Source: Salinibacterium sp. SWN167 (GTDB taxonomy: Bacteria > Actinomycetota > Actinomycetes > Actinomycetales > Microbacteriaceae). Taken from it: a stretch of 64,000 bases of DNA. Both the position numbers and the translations under genes were made by a program. Under the pieces are notes generated by a model that saw only the letters and a list, made by a program, of their open reading frames with translations, did no database searches and was not told the DNA's origin. Positions 8,756 through 18,801 of the stretch are shown one piece after another; the stretch's first letter is position 1, and every line of letters starts with the position of its first letter. The DNA lies in assembly GCF_015864665.1 (NCBI RefSeq), contig NZ_JADYWU010000002.1:248001-312000 (forward strand), in the 5' to 3' direction.

Positions 8756-10047
8756 CAGAGGCCTTTCGCGGTAAGTCGTGCTTCGTCAAGCACGGCGGTA
8801 GAGGGAAGTTGGTGACCCATACGGTCACGCTTGGTTTCGAGGTAACCCTCATTGCCGGCGCCGACGCCAACGACGAGGGGCACAAGTTCGCCGACAATAA
8901 CGCCACGCTCTTCAAGCTGACGCTTCTTCTCGGGGTTGTTGCTGAGCAGGCTGACCGACGAGATTCCAAGATCCTTGAGGATCCCAACAGCAGCCCCATA
9001 ATCGCGGGAGTCAGCGGGCAGGCCCAGGGCTAGGTTCGCATCCAGAGTGTCGAGCCCATCCTCTTGCAGACGGTAGGCGCGCAGCTTGTTGATGAGGCCG
9101 ATGCCACGGCCTTCGTGGCCGCGAAGGTAAATCACGGCGCCACCATCACGTTGGATGGTCTCGAGCGCACTATCGAGCTGGGGGCCGCACTCGCACTTGA
9201 GCGAACCGAACGCTTCCCCCGTGAGGCACTCCGAGTGCACGCGCACCAGGGTGGGGCCCTCGCCGATGCGCTCGAGGGTTCCGGGCGCGATGAACGCGAC
9301 GTGATCGGCGCCCGTCGAGTTATCGCGGTAGGCGCGTACGGTGAAGGAACCATGCACGGTCGGGATGGTGGTTTCGACCTCGAACTGCACGCGACTCATC
9401 TCGGGGATCGGTTCGATCGGTGCCGGGATGGTGTCGCAGCGGTTCTCTTCGAGCCAGTGCATGAGGTCCAGAATCGTGATGACGAGCACATCTTCGCGCG
9501 CACCGAACTCGATCAGTTCGGGCAGCCGCATCATTTCGCCCGAGTCGAGCACGATCTCCGAAATCGCCGCGACGGGGCGCAACCCCGCGAGCTTCATGAG
9601 ATCGACGGATGCTTCGGTGTGGCCGTCACGCTCGCGCACTCCACCATCGACTGCGCGCAGCGGCATGATGTGCCCGGGGCGGTGCAGGCTCGACGGTATC
9701 GAGAGCGGATCGGCGAGCACCCGCAGAGTGTGGGCCCGATCGGAGGCGCTGATGCCGGTGCTGAGACGGTTGGCGGCATCCACCGACACGGTGTACGCCG
9801 TGCCGCGAGGGTCTTCGTTCACAGCGACCATCGGCGGAAGCGCCAGTGCGTCAGCGATCTCGTTGGTCATCGGAGCGCAGATGAAGCCGGAGGAGTGGCG
9901 CACCATCCACGCGATCCACTCTTGACTGGCGAGCTCGGCGGAAATGATGACATCGCCCTCGTTCTCGCGGCCTTCATCGTCGGCGACGATCACGGGGCGA
10001 CCCGCGCGGATCGCCTCAATGGCATCGGGGATAGTGGCGAGACTCAT
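8755..10047 (-). CDS. ribBA: Bifunctional 3,4-dihydroxy-2-butanone-4-phosphate synthase / GTP cyclohydrolase II
   Basis: A 430-aa fusion supplying both riboflavin precursors. The N-terminal half (about 1-200) is DHBP synthase, with the acidic metal loop [11 protein letters not shown] and the [10 protein letters not shown] segment. The C-terminal half is GTP cyclohydrolase II, with zinc cysteines in [15 protein letters not shown] and the catalytic segment GHEGRGIGL. The ATG lies in a 4-bp overlap with the ribE stop and the gene's own stop overlaps ribH by one base, so the genes are translationally coupled. Confidence 0.95.
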   Translation of the reverse strand: MSLATIPDAIEAIRAGRPVIVADDEGRENEGDVIISAELASQEWIAWMVRHSSGFICAPMTNEIADALALPPMVAVNEDPRGTAYTVSVDAANRLSTGISASDRAHTLRVLADPLSIPSSLHRPGHIMPLRAVDGGVRERDGHTEASVDLMKLAGLRPVAAISEIVLDSGEMMRLPELIEFGAREDVLVITILDLMHWLEENRCDTIPAPIEPIPEMSRVQFEVETTIPTVHGSFTVRAYRDNSTGADHVAFIAPGTLERIGEGPTLVRVHSECLTGEAFGSLKCECGPQLDSALETIQRDGGAVIYLRGHEGRGIGLINKLRAYRLQEDGLDTLDANLALGLPADSRDYGAAVGILKDLGISSVSLLSNNPEKKRQLEERGVIVGELVPLVVGVGAGNEGYLETKRDRMGHQLPSTAVLDEARLTAKGL

Positions 10048-10667
10048 GACTCGGTCCTTTCGTGACGCTGATCAGCGTCGGTGAACTCCGCCATCCGGGC
10101 CACATGGCGGGCGAGGATGTCGGTTTCGATGTTGACGGAGTCGCCCACAGCGAGCGCTCCCAACGTTGTAGCGGTGAGGGTTTCGGGAATCAGCGAAACC
10201 TCGAACCAGTCGCGACCCACGGCACTCACCGTGAGAGAGACGCCGTGCACCGCGATGGAGCCCTTGCGGGCGACGAGCGGGGCGAGTTCTTCGGTGAGGT
10301 TGAAACGCAGGATGCTCCAGCTGCCCTCATCGGTAATGCTCAGCACCGAGCTCGTGCCGTCGATGTGCCCCTGCACGATGTGGCCGCCGAGGCGATCGCC
10401 GACCTGCATGGCGCGCTCGATGTTCACGCGGGCGCCAGCAGCGAGCGAGCCGAGCGTGCTCATGTCGAGAGTGACGCCCATGACGTCGGCCGTGAACCAG
10501 TCGGCGCCCTGATCGACAACGGTGAGACACACGCCGCTGACGCTGATCGAGTCACCGTGGCCGGCATCCGACACCGCATTCGGAGCGCGCACCGTGAGGC
10601 GGGCACCATCATCGGTCGCGGCCAGCTCGACGACATCGCCGAGCTCTTCAATGATTCCGGTAAACAT
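10044..10667 (-). CDS. ribE: Riboflavin synthase, alpha subunit
   Basis: Dismutates two 6,7-dimethyl-8-ribityllumazine molecules to riboflavin. It has 207 aa and the two tandem lumazine-binding barrels of the family: the first opens MFTGIIEELGDV with VSGVCLTVVDQ, the second has GHIVQGHIDGTS and VHGVSLTVSAV. Two bases separate it from the ribD stop, and it overlaps ribBA by four bases (ATGA). Confidence 0.95.
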   Translation of the reverse strand: MFTGIIEELGDVVELAATDDGARLTVRAPNAVSDAGHGDSISVSGVCLTVVDQGADWFTADVMGVTLDMSTLGSLAAGARVNIERAMQVGDRLGGHIVQGHIDGTSSVLSITDEGSWSILRFNLTEELAPLVARKGSIAVHGVSLTVSAVGRDWFEVSLIPETLTATTLGALAVGDSVNIETDILARHVARMAEFTDADQRHERTES

Positions 10668-10669
10668 GG

Positions 10670-11719
10670 TTACGCTCTCGTTTCTGTCGCCGGGCGGGCG
10701 ACAATCAGTACGTCGTTGCCCAGCGGGCGAAGTTCAGTGATGCTGAGGTCTTTGGCCTCAGCCATGGTCGTAATCCCGAGCTCGCCGAGCGCGACCTTGG
10801 GTCCACCCAACAGCTTCGGGGCCAGGTAGATGAGCAGTTCATCCGCAAGCCCAGCAGCGATGAAGGCGCTCGCGATAGTCGGGCCGCCTTCAACGAAGAC
10901 GCGCCGGATGCCCGCCTCGAACAATTCGCTCAGTGCGGCGTCGAGGTCGTTGCCGTCAATCTGACGCAGTTTCTCGGGGTGTTGGCGCAGTTGCGCATCC
11001 GCCGGAATCTCGCGCCGACCGAGCACCACCGGCTGCGGTTGCGACTCGAGAAGTTCGCCGGCGTCGCCCCGCGCGGTCAGGCTCGGGTCATCGGCGAGCA
11101 CCGTGCCTGTGCCCACGACGATCGCATCGGCGCGCGCTCGTTGCTCGTGCACGTGCTGGCGGGCGGCGGTGCCGGTGATCCACTGGCTCGTGCCATCGGC
11201 GGCCGCAGCGCGACCGTCGAGGGTGGATGCCCACTTCACGGTCACGTGCGGACGCTGCAGTCGAGCGGCGGTCAGCCACGAGTGCAAAAACTCTTCAGCG
11301 TCGGCCTGAGCGATGCCGGCGATCACTTCGACGCCACCAGCGCGGAGCCGTTCGGCACCGCCAGCGGAATGTGGCCCAGGATCAGACACCGCGTAGACGA
11401 CGCGGCTCACGCCAGCATCGAGCAGGGCTTGAGCGCACGGGCCGGTGCGCCCGTGATGGTTACAGGGCTCGAGGGTAACGACGGCGGTGAGGCCTGCGGC
11501 GATGCCGTCGAGGTTGGCGAGAGCATCCACTTCGGCGTGCGGAGTGCCCGCACCGTGGTGCCAGCCTTCGGCCACGATCTCGCCGGTGGCATCCACGAGC
11601 ACGCAGCCCACTTGAGGGTTGCCACCGGTGATCGGCCCGTGGCTCGCCAACGACAGCGCATGGTGCATCAGCTTCTCCAGCTGTTGCACCTGCTGTGCGG
11701 TCTGCTCTGGGGCGGTCAT
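10670..11719 (-). CDS. ribD: Bifunctional pyrimidine deaminase / reductase of riboflavin synthesis
   Basis: Deaminates and then reduces the pyrimidine intermediate of riboflavin synthesis. The N-terminal deaminase has the zinc motif HAEVDAL and the second zinc segment LEPCNHHGRTGPCAQAL. The reductase half contains VKWASTLDGRAAA and FVEGGPTIASAF. The ATG at 11719 (349 aa) is chosen because the conserved deaminase helix begins soon after it and a GAGAG precedes it. A GTG at 11806 in the same frame would add 29 non-conserved residues encoded in the riboswitch leader. First gene of ribD-ribE-ribBA-ribH, controlled by the FMN riboswitch upstream. Confidence 0.92.
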   Translation of the reverse strand: MTAPEQTAQQVQQLEKLMHHALSLASHGPITGGNPQVGCVLVDATGEIVAEGWHHGAGTPHAEVDALANLDGIAAGLTAVVTLEPCNHHGRTGPCAQALLDAGVSRVVYAVSDPGPHSAGGAERLRAGGVEVIAGIAQADAEEFLHSWLTAARLQRPHVTVKWASTLDGRAAAADGTSQWITGTAARQHVHEQRARADAIVVGTGTVLADDPSLTARGDAGELLESQPQPVVLGRREIPADAQLRQHPEKLRQIDGNDLDAALSELFEAGIRRVFVEGGPTIASAFIAAGLADELLIYLAPKLLGGPKVALGELGITTMAEAKDLSITELRPLGNDVLIVARPATETRA

Positions 11720-11835
11720 CCGGGCTCTCGTCTCGTGGGACGCGCTCCGGGAAAGTGGGTTCGAAAAACCACACTGCACCACTAATCGCGCCCAGAATGC
11801 GGGCACGTTCGTTGGTTCAGCTCGTGCTTCCTCTT

Positions 11836-11985
11836 ATCCGGACTGAGAAATCTTGCGATCTCATTACCGTCGGTCCCGGAGTTTCACCAGGTCAACCGTT
11901 TCGAAGTTTTCACTTCGGCGCGGGTCGCGGACTATAACCGCCGGTTCGGAATCTCACCGAGCCCCGGAGCACGTTTTGCTTTGCT
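11836..11985 (-). ncRNA. FMN riboswitch (RFN element)
   Basis: On the minus strand the conserved RFN blocks appear in order: GCTCCGGGGC, then GGTGAGATTCCGAACCGGCGGT, TATAGTCCGCGACCCG, a variable stem (AAGTGAAAACTT), CTGGTGAAACTCCGGGACCGACGGT, and the closing AGTCCGGAT (forward 11836-11844). These match the aptamer that binds FMN and represses rib operons. About 117 nt separate it from the ribD ATG, which leaves room for an expression platform; I could not identify a clear terminator or sequestering helix there. Confidence 0.93.
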
Positions 11986-12120
11986 TAGTCTACTCAACGC
12001 GTTTCGCCGCGAACTATTCCCGCCCCAACCTCTCAGTTTGTTACGCGAGGCAGGAGGGACTGGCGCGACTGTTTCGGGCGAGTCCTCGCGCTACGGCCGC
12101 AGCCGAAGCGTGCGGCCAGC
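11986..12120. other. Intergenic stretch between riboswitch and HAD gene
   Basis: No gene is seen. The rib operon promoter should lie at about 11990-12060 reading leftward, but no convincing -35/-10 pair is visible. A hairpin ggccgca/tgcggcc near 12096-12118 could end transcription running rightward or out of the HAD gene's 3' side. Confidence 0.35.
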
Positions 12121-12876
12121 TCAGTCGAGCAGCCCGTCCAATTCATCAAGCGAGTGGATGACACTAACGCCAGCCGCCCGAGCTTCCTCACGCTGGTCGG
12201 TGGTTGCGCTGCGCTCGCGGTCGAGCCACACTCCGGTGAGTCCGGCATTCGCGGCTCCCAGCGCATCCGTCGCTAGCCGGTCGCCGATGTAGACCGCGTT
12301 GGCGGGTTCGACGCCGAAGAGTTCGCAGGTGTGGTGAAAGATGCGCGGGTCGGGCTTGGTGTGTCCGAATTCGCCGCTCGCGACGAGGTGCTCAACCCGG
12401 TGAGTGAGACCGACTGTCTCAACTTTGCGCGTCTGAAAGTCGAGTTCGCCGTTGGTGATGATGCCGAGGCGGGTGGCGGGGGAGCGGGTCTCCAGCGAAT
12501 CGAGGCAGGCGAGGGCGTCGTCGTGCAGGTGCCAGGCGTCGCGGTACGCCTCGAAGTAGGTGTCGAACCACTGGCTGGATTCGGCATCGTTGAGCATCAC
12601 GCCGTAGGGCTCGACGAAACCGCGGGCGCGCGCTTGGCGTTGGCCTTCGAAGGTCAGTTCGCCGCCGAGGTAGCGGTGGTAGTGATGTTCCTCCAGCGCG
12701 GTCCAGCGCACACTCTCCGATGCATCGTCGGGCCACACCGCACTCCCGTCGACGCTGGGCCCGGCAGCAAATGCGGCCCCCAACGAACGTCGGTGATTGC
12801 GAATACCGAGATCCACGGATGCCCGGTGAGCAAACAGGGTGTCGTCAAGGTCAAAGAGGGCGACTGTGATTGTCAA
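12121..12876 (-). CDS. HAD-superfamily hydrolase (phosphatase-like)
   Basis: A 251-aa haloacid-dehalogenase-type hydrolase with all four motifs: DLDDTLF (nucleophile and acid aspartates, about residues 8-14), TNGE (motif II), GHTKPDPRIF (motif III lysine) and YIGDRLATDALGA (motif IV acidic pair). The cap lies between motifs I and II, as in subclass I. Substrate is unknown; small phosphorylated metabolites are usual for this group. The gene lies downstream of the GNAT gene with a 21-bp gap on the same strand. Confidence 0.85.
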   Translation of the reverse strand: MTITVALFDLDDTLFAHRASVDLGIRNHRRSLGAAFAAGPSVDGSAVWPDDASESVRWTALEEHHYHRYLGGELTFEGQRQARARGFVEPYGVMLNDAESSQWFDTYFEAYRDAWHLHDDALACLDSLETRSPATRLGIITNGELDFQTRKVETVGLTHRVEHLVASGEFGHTKPDPRIFHHTCELFGVEPANAVYIGDRLATDALGAANAGLTGVWLDRERSATTDQREEARAAGVSVIHSLDELDGLLD

Positions 12877-12897
12877 TGCGTCAGCGCTTTCTCAGTT

Positions 12898-13463
12898 CTA
12901 AACCGGCCACGGCTGGCCGGATTCGACCTCATAGGTGGGGTTCTCATCCGGAGCGGTGAGCGTTGCCCACCACGATGGCGGATGCGTGCCGCCGCGATAC
13001 TCGCTCGAGGCGGGTTCGATGCCGGTGTAGATGAAGCCGAGGCTCTTGGCGATGGCGGCGGAGGCTTTGTTGCCCACGAGGGCTTCCCAGCGCACTTCGG
13101 GGCGACCGGTGGAGAACACCCAGCGGCTGACCTCGGCGACGGCTTCTTTCATGAAGCCTTTGCCGCGGTGGGGTTCGCCCATCCAGTAGCCGATGGTGTC
13201 GTTGTAGAGGCGAAAGCTGATGACGCCGAGCAGTTCAGGCTTGCCGGTTTCGCGGATTGCCCAGGTGTATTCGTCGTCGTCGTCCCACCACTGCGCCACC
13301 AGATTGTTGATGAAGAATTCGGCATCTGATGCAGCGTAGGGCCAGGGGATCGTGAGCGTGTGCTCGAAGATTGGGTCTTGGCAGTAGGCGGTCATGAGCT
13401 CGACATCGTCGCCGGTGAGGGCATCCAACGTCAGGCGTTCGCTCGAAAGATTAAAGACCTGCA

Positions 13464-13464
<1 letters not shown>
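12898..13464 (-). CDS. GNAT-family N-acetyltransferase (RimJ/RimL-like)
   Basis: A 188-aa acetyl-CoA-dependent acyltransferase. The opening SSERLTLDALTGDDVELM and the acetyl-CoA loop region IGYWMGEPHRGKGFMKEAV are typical of the RimJ/RimL-like branch, which acetylates protein N-termini or small amines. The ATG overlaps the trpS stop by one base (TAATG), so it is probably translated with trpS. The acceptor is not evident. Confidence 0.85.
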
Positions 13465-14477
<1,013 letters not shown>

Positions 14478-14486
14478 CTAAGTCTT

Positions 14487-15347
14487 TCAGATCGAATAGT
14501 CAACAACGACGGGAGCATGGTCGCTCCAGCGCTCATCCCAGGCGCCGGCCTTGTCGATGCGGTAATCCGCAACGGTGGCCGCAAGCGCGGGGGTGGCGAC
14601 GTGGTAGTCGATACGCCAACCGGTGTCGGTGTCGAAAGCTTGGCCGCGCTGCGACCACCAGGAGTACGGGCCGTCGACTTCACCAGCGAACTGGCGGCCG
14701 ACATCCACCCAACCGAGGCCGGGGCCAGTGGTGCCGTCGACGCATTCGATGGTCTCGCCAGCAGCGCCGAAGAAGCGGTCAAAGTAGGCGCGCTCTTCAA
14801 GGAGGAAGCCCGCCTTCTTGCGGTTGCCGCGCCAGTTCTTGATGTCGAGTTCGCGGTGACCAACGTTGAGGTCGCCGACGATGAGGGCATGGTCGCTGTG
14901 CGCGGCAAGTTCGGGCAGGCGCACGAGCATGGCTTCTAAGAACTTGTACTTCTCGACCTGCTTCGGGGTATCGACAACGCCCGAGTGAACGTAGGTGCTG
15001 ACGACGGTGACGGTCGTGCCGTTGACATCGAAGTCGGCTTCGAGCCAGCGACCGGCGCTGTCGAAGTCGTCGGCGCCGAGCGCAACGCGGTGAGCGAGAG
15101 GGGCGGATGCCGCAGATCCCTTGCGTGAGGCAACAGCGACGCCCGCGCGGCCCTTCGCTGTCGCGGCGTCGTGCAGGATGTTCCAGCCATCGCCGAGCAA
15201 CCCTTCGATGTCGGCGTCGGCGGCGCGAACCTCTTGCAACGCGAGAATGTCGACGTCACGGGCATCCAGCCAGTCGCCCATTCCCTTGCGGTAAGCGGCG
15301 CGAACACCATTGACGTTGACGGATGCGATGCGAAGACGTGTTGCCAT
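14487..15347 (-). CDS. xthA: Exodeoxyribonuclease III (AP endonuclease)
   Basis: Apurinic/apyrimidinic endonuclease and 3' exonuclease of base-excision repair. The 286-aa protein shows the EEP-fold landmarks: ASVNVNGVRAA, ILALQEVRA (metal Glu), ALIVGDLNVGHRELDI (DxN) and the terminal SDHAPVVVDY with the catalytic Asp-His. It lies 12 bp upstream of trpS on the same strand. Confidence 0.94.
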   Translation of the reverse strand: MATRLRIASVNVNGVRAAYRKGMGDWLDARDVDILALQEVRAADADIEGLLGDGWNILHDAATAKGRAGVAVASRKGSAASAPLAHRVALGADDFDSAGRWLEADFDVNGTTVTVVSTYVHSGVVDTPKQVEKYKFLEAMLVRLPELAAHSDHALIVGDLNVGHRELDIKNWRGNRKKAGFLLEERAYFDRFFGAAGETIECVDGTTGPGLGWVDVGRQFAGEVDGPYSWWSQRGQAFDTDTGWRIDYHVATPALAATVADYRIDKAGAWDERWSDHAPVVVDYSI

Positions 15348-15391
15348 GCCTCAAGACTACCGAGCGCCACTGACCCTGTGGTGACCGTCAG

Positions 15392-16504
15392 CTACCTCTT
15401 GCTGTTGCGCTTCATCATCCGTTTAAAGGTGCGCTTGAACTTCACTTCGTTGGCCTTGTCGAGTTCGCTCTGCTCGTCGGGAGTTGCCTGCGGTTTGCGG
15501 TTGGCCTGACGCTGAGCCTTGCGGTCGGCTTTGACGGCCTTGTTCGCTTTCGCGTCATTGGCGGCCTTCGTCGCTGCCACGGCCCGCGGCGCCTCAGCAT
15601 CACGCTTCTCGCCGCTGATGTCGAGGTCAGCGTCATCGGCGGAGACGGCAATCCACGCCGAACCGATGAGAATGATTTGGCAGATCAAGTTGAACCAGAT
15701 CAGCAAACCGATAATCACGGCGAAGGATGCCAACAGCGGGTTGCGGGTGGCACCTTCCAGCAGGAAGCCACCACCAAACTTCAGCGCACCAAGCGCTACG
15801 GCCGCAATGATCGTTCCCTGAGCGAGCACACGGAAGGGGATCTTGATGCCGGAAACTACCCGATAGAACACGGCGAGAGTGGCGGTGTCGAGAAGCAGCA
15901 CAATCACGAGGGCGACACCGCGAGTGGCGATGATCGCGACATCGGAGTCTTCATCGATCGATACGAGGCCGAGTATCCAGTTCAGGGCGGCGGAACTCAC
16001 GACAGAGATCGCAGCCGACAGCAGAACGGCAAGGCCGAAGCCAATCGCCAGCCCGACATCTTTCAGTTTCAAAATAAGGAAGTTCGTCTCGGAACTCTCG
16101 AGGCCAAACATGGAACGAACGGCACTGCGGCCGGAGGCGATCCAGCCCAGAGCAGTAAACGCCAAACCGAAGGCAGCAATGACACCAGTGATACCCAGAA
16201 TGCTGGTGTCGGCGAGGGTGTCGCGGCTGATCGCGCCGTTGCCGCTGCCATCGCCAATGAGGCCAGGGATGTTCGTGGAAATGAAGTTGTAGACCGCATC
16301 GAGCAACACTGGATCGCCCTGCACGATGAAGCCAGCGACAGCGAAACCAACCCAGATTGCGGCAAAGACGGCGAAGATCGCTTGGTAGGAAAGTCCCGAT
16401 GAGAGGAGTGGTCCTAACTTTTCCGCGTAGTGCATGAAGACACGCACCGGGCGTAGCTGGAGTACCCACTCAATGGCTGGTTTCAGTCGTTGCGCAAGCT
16501 GCAT
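15392..16504 (-). CDS. YihY/BrkB-family inner membrane protein
   Basis: A 370-aa protein with about six membrane segments (residues ~25-300) and a strongly basic, Lys/Ala-rich cytoplasmic tail ending FKRTFKRMMKRNSKR. The family signature around HYAEKLGPLLSSGLSYQAIFAVFAA is present (given here only as a landmark at residues 24-48). The family is often misnamed ribonuclease BN and has no secure function; transport or envelope roles have been proposed. It is divergent from ptsI, whose leader overlaps its start region. Confidence 0.85.
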   Translation of the reverse strand: MQLAQRLKPAIEWVLQLRPVRVFMHYAEKLGPLLSSGLSYQAIFAVFAAIWVGFAVAGFIVQGDPVLLDAVYNFISTNIPGLIGDGSGNGAISRDTLADTSILGITGVIAAFGLAFTALGWIASGRSAVRSMFGLESSETNFLILKLKDVGLAIGFGLAVLLSAAISVVSSAALNWILGLVSIDEDSDVAIIATRGVALVIVLLLDTATLAVFYRVVSGIKIPFRVLAQGTIIAAVALGALKFGGGFLLEGATRNPLLASFAVIIGLLIWFNLICQIILIGSAWIAVSADDADLDISGEKRDAEAPRAVAATKAANDAKANKAVKADRKAQRQANRKPQATPDEQSELDKANEVKFKRTFKRMMKRNSKR

Positions 16505-16558
16505 CCAATAAGAATAGCTAGGCTGTCTGTGCGTAACTCAGAGGAGAGGTCAGATCAC

Positions 16559-18205
16559 ATGGAACTTCAGGGTGTTGGAGTCGGACGATCGGTTGCTGTC
16601 GGAAAAGTCGTGCGGATGCCCGACCCCCTTCCGGAACCGAAAGATGCTCGCCATTCCGGCGATGCTGCAGCAGAAAAAGAAGCGGCAGCATCCGCACTGA
16701 CTTTTGTGGCTGCTGACCTGCGCGCCCGCGCAGAAAAAGCGGATGCCGAAGCCAACGAGGTTCTCACCGCTACAGCCCTCATGGCTGAAGACCCCTCGAT
16801 TCTCGACAGTGTGAACGAACTGATCGACGGCGGCAAAGCTGCCGAGCGCGCAGTGTTCGAGGCCTTCGCTTCGTTCCGCGAGATGCTGATTTCGCTCGGC
16901 GGAATGATGGCCGAGCGTGCCACTGACCTCAGTGACGTGAGCCAGCGCGTAGTCGCTCGCCTGCGTGGCGTCGAAGCCCCTGGCGTTCCGCAGCGCGACG
17001 AGCCGTTCGTGCTCGTTGCCGACGACCTCGCTCCGGCAGACACTGCACTGCTCGAACTCGACAAGGTTCTCGCTCTCGTCACTCGCCAGGGTGGCCCCAC
17101 GAGCCACACCGCGATCCTCGCTCGCTCGAAGGCGATCCCCGCCATCATGGGCGTCGCAGAAGCACTCGACCTTGCCGATGACACCCTGGTAATTGTGGAT
17201 GCCGGTGCTGGCATCATCACGACAGAGCCCACCGCTGAGCAAGTCTCCGCAGCAGAGGCCCGCATCGCCGAGCTCGCTGCCGCAGCAAACGCTCCCATCA
17301 CTGATGGAGCTCTCGCTGACGGAACCCTCGTTCCGCTCCTCGCCAACTTGGGCACTCCCTCTGAGGCCGCGCAGGCGGTTGAGCTGGGCGCTGAAGGTGT
17401 TGGTCTGTTCCGCACCGAGCTCATGTTCCTTGACGCCAAGACTGCGCCGACGGTTGAAGAGCAGACCAAGGAATACACCGAGATGCTGCAGCATTTCCCG
17501 GGCAAGAAGGTTGTCGTTCGCGCGCTCGATGCTGGTGCCGACAAGCCCCTGAGCTTTATGGACATGGGCGAAGAAGTGAACCCCGCCCTCGGCCAGCGCG
17601 GCCTCCGCTCGCTTCGTGTCAACGAGAACATCCTCCGCGACCAGCTCACTGCCCTTGTCAATGCGCAGAACGCCACGGATGCCGACCTCTGGGTCATGGC
17701 CCCGATGGTGTCGGATGCCGAAGAGACCGAATACTTCGTCGCCCTAGGCCGCGAACTCGGCCTCAACACTGTGGGTGTCATGGCCGAGGTTCCCTCGCTC
17801 GCCGTGCTCGCCGACCAGGTTGCCGAGCGCAGTGACTTTGTCTCGATCGGCTCCAACGACCTCACCCAGTACACGCTCGCTGCAGACCGGATGCTCGGCA
17901 CCCTCGCCAAGTTCCAAGACCCATGGCACCCTGCCGTGCTTCGCATGGTGAAGATGCTCGGAGACGCTGGTGCTGCTGCGGGCAAGCCCGTCGGAGTCTG
18001 TGGCGAAGCTGCTGCCGATCCGCAACTCGCGATCGTCCTTGTCGGTCTGGGAGTCACAAGCCTCTCGATGACGCCCGCGGCGCTCGCCGACGTGCGCGCC
18101 GAGCTTCTGACGGTCACGCTTGAGCAGGCTAAGGCTCGCGCTGCTGCTGCTATCAACGCAACGACCGGGCCGACGGCTCGCGAAGCTGCTGCACAGGCTG
18201 CCTAA
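16559..18205 (+). CDS. ptsI: Phosphoenolpyruvate-protein phosphotransferase (PTS enzyme I)
   Basis: Transfers phosphate from PEP to HPr, the common entry of all PTS sugar uptake. The start at 16559 is chosen because GAGGAGAGG (16541-16549) precedes it. The 548-aa protein has the phosphohistidine loop GGPTSHTAILARS (about residue 185), the PEP-binding segments GLFRTELMFLD and VMAEVPSLAVL, and SIGSNDLTQYTLAADR. No HPr gene is adjacent. PTS IIA and IIB genes occur further right (39.9-40.6 kb). Confidence 0.95.
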   Translation: MELQGVGVGRSVAVGKVVRMPDPLPEPKDARHSGDAAAEKEAAASALTFVAADLRARAEKADAEANEVLTATALMAEDPSILDSVNELIDGGKAAERAVFEAFASFREMLISLGGMMAERATDLSDVSQRVVARLRGVEAPGVPQRDEPFVLVADDLAPADTALLELDKVLALVTRQGGPTSHTAILARSKAIPAIMGVAEALDLADDTLVIVDAGAGIITTEPTAEQVSAAEARIAELAAAANAPITDGALADGTLVPLLANLGTPSEAAQAVELGAEGVGLFRTELMFLDAKTAPTVEEQTKEYTEMLQHFPGKKVVVRALDAGADKPLSFMDMGEEVNPALGQRGLRSLRVNENILRDQLTALVNAQNATDADLWVMAPMVSDAEETEYFVALGRELGLNTVGVMAEVPSLAVLADQVAERSDFVSIGSNDLTQYTLAADRMLGTLAKFQDPWHPAVLRMVKMLGDAGAAAGKPVGVCGEAAADPQLAIVLVGLGVTSLSMTPAALADVRAELLTVTLEQAKARAAAAINATTGPTAREAAAQAA

Positions 18206-18218
18206 GACCTAGAACACA

Positions 18219-18256
18219 CGAAGTGCCGCCACCCCAATACGGGTGGCGGCACTTCG
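18219..18256 (+). terminator. Intrinsic terminator of ptsI
   Basis: A perfect 16-bp stem (cgaagtgccgccaccc at 18219-18234 pairing with 18241-18256) with the loop CAATAC begins 13 bp after the ptsI stop. The trailing sequence TCGTTAAAG has few T residues, so efficiency may be modest. Confidence 0.8.
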
Positions 18257-18801
18257 TCGTTAAAGGGGGCTCACGCTGGTGCTGCGCTCGCTCCACTCGT
18301 GCGCTGTGAGCGCGAAGTGGTCCACTCTGAAGGCTGATTACAGGGATGGTCGCGGGGTCTGCAGCGGGGTGGTGTGGGCTTCCCAAGCACGCCGAGGAAG
18401 GTGATCGGGGTACATGGAACACAGGTGAGTGGTTCTGGTGTATTCCGCGGAAGGTGGTCCTGATCGGCAAAAGTGGTTTTCGCTGGCGGCCGTGAAGTGG
18501 TCAGCGTGGTTGCTAATGGGCAGCCGAGATTCCGGCAGAGAGAGCCCTCTCCAGCGGCGCAGGTGGTCTAGTTCGGGAGGCAATGCGTCGGCGTGCGCCG
18601 CTAGTCTAAAAACCGCTAGAACGCGGCACTATTCGGGTCAGAACGATCTGTTCCCCCCTAGTGGGGGCACAATTTTTCGAGAAAAGTCGATAGTCTGCGT
18701 CATAGAGAACGGGTTCATCGGTCTCTTTGGGTAAGAAGGTTTTGTTTTTAGAATCTTCGCCCCAAAGGGACAAAGAGAGGCCCGGGAAATGGATCAGGGG
18801 G
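18257..18801. other. Gene-poor spacer with repeated RRGTGGT motifs
   Basis: About 545 bp without a credible gene. Short motifs recur on the plus strand: gaagtggtcc (18314), gaaggtggtcc (18450), aaagtggttt (18470), gaagtggtca (18494) and caggtggtct (18560). Repeated short boxes of this kind can be the terminal region of a decayed insertion element, but no transposase remnant is recognisable. The last 150 bp must hold the promoter of the sigma-factor gene; it is less GC-rich and contains poly-T/A runs (18728-18755). Confidence 0.4.

Noticed and set aside
18153-18583. Two minus-strand frames of 81-105 codons in the ptsI-sigma spacer
   Set aside because: They lack ribosome sites and family features and overlap the ptsI terminator or the repeated boxes.
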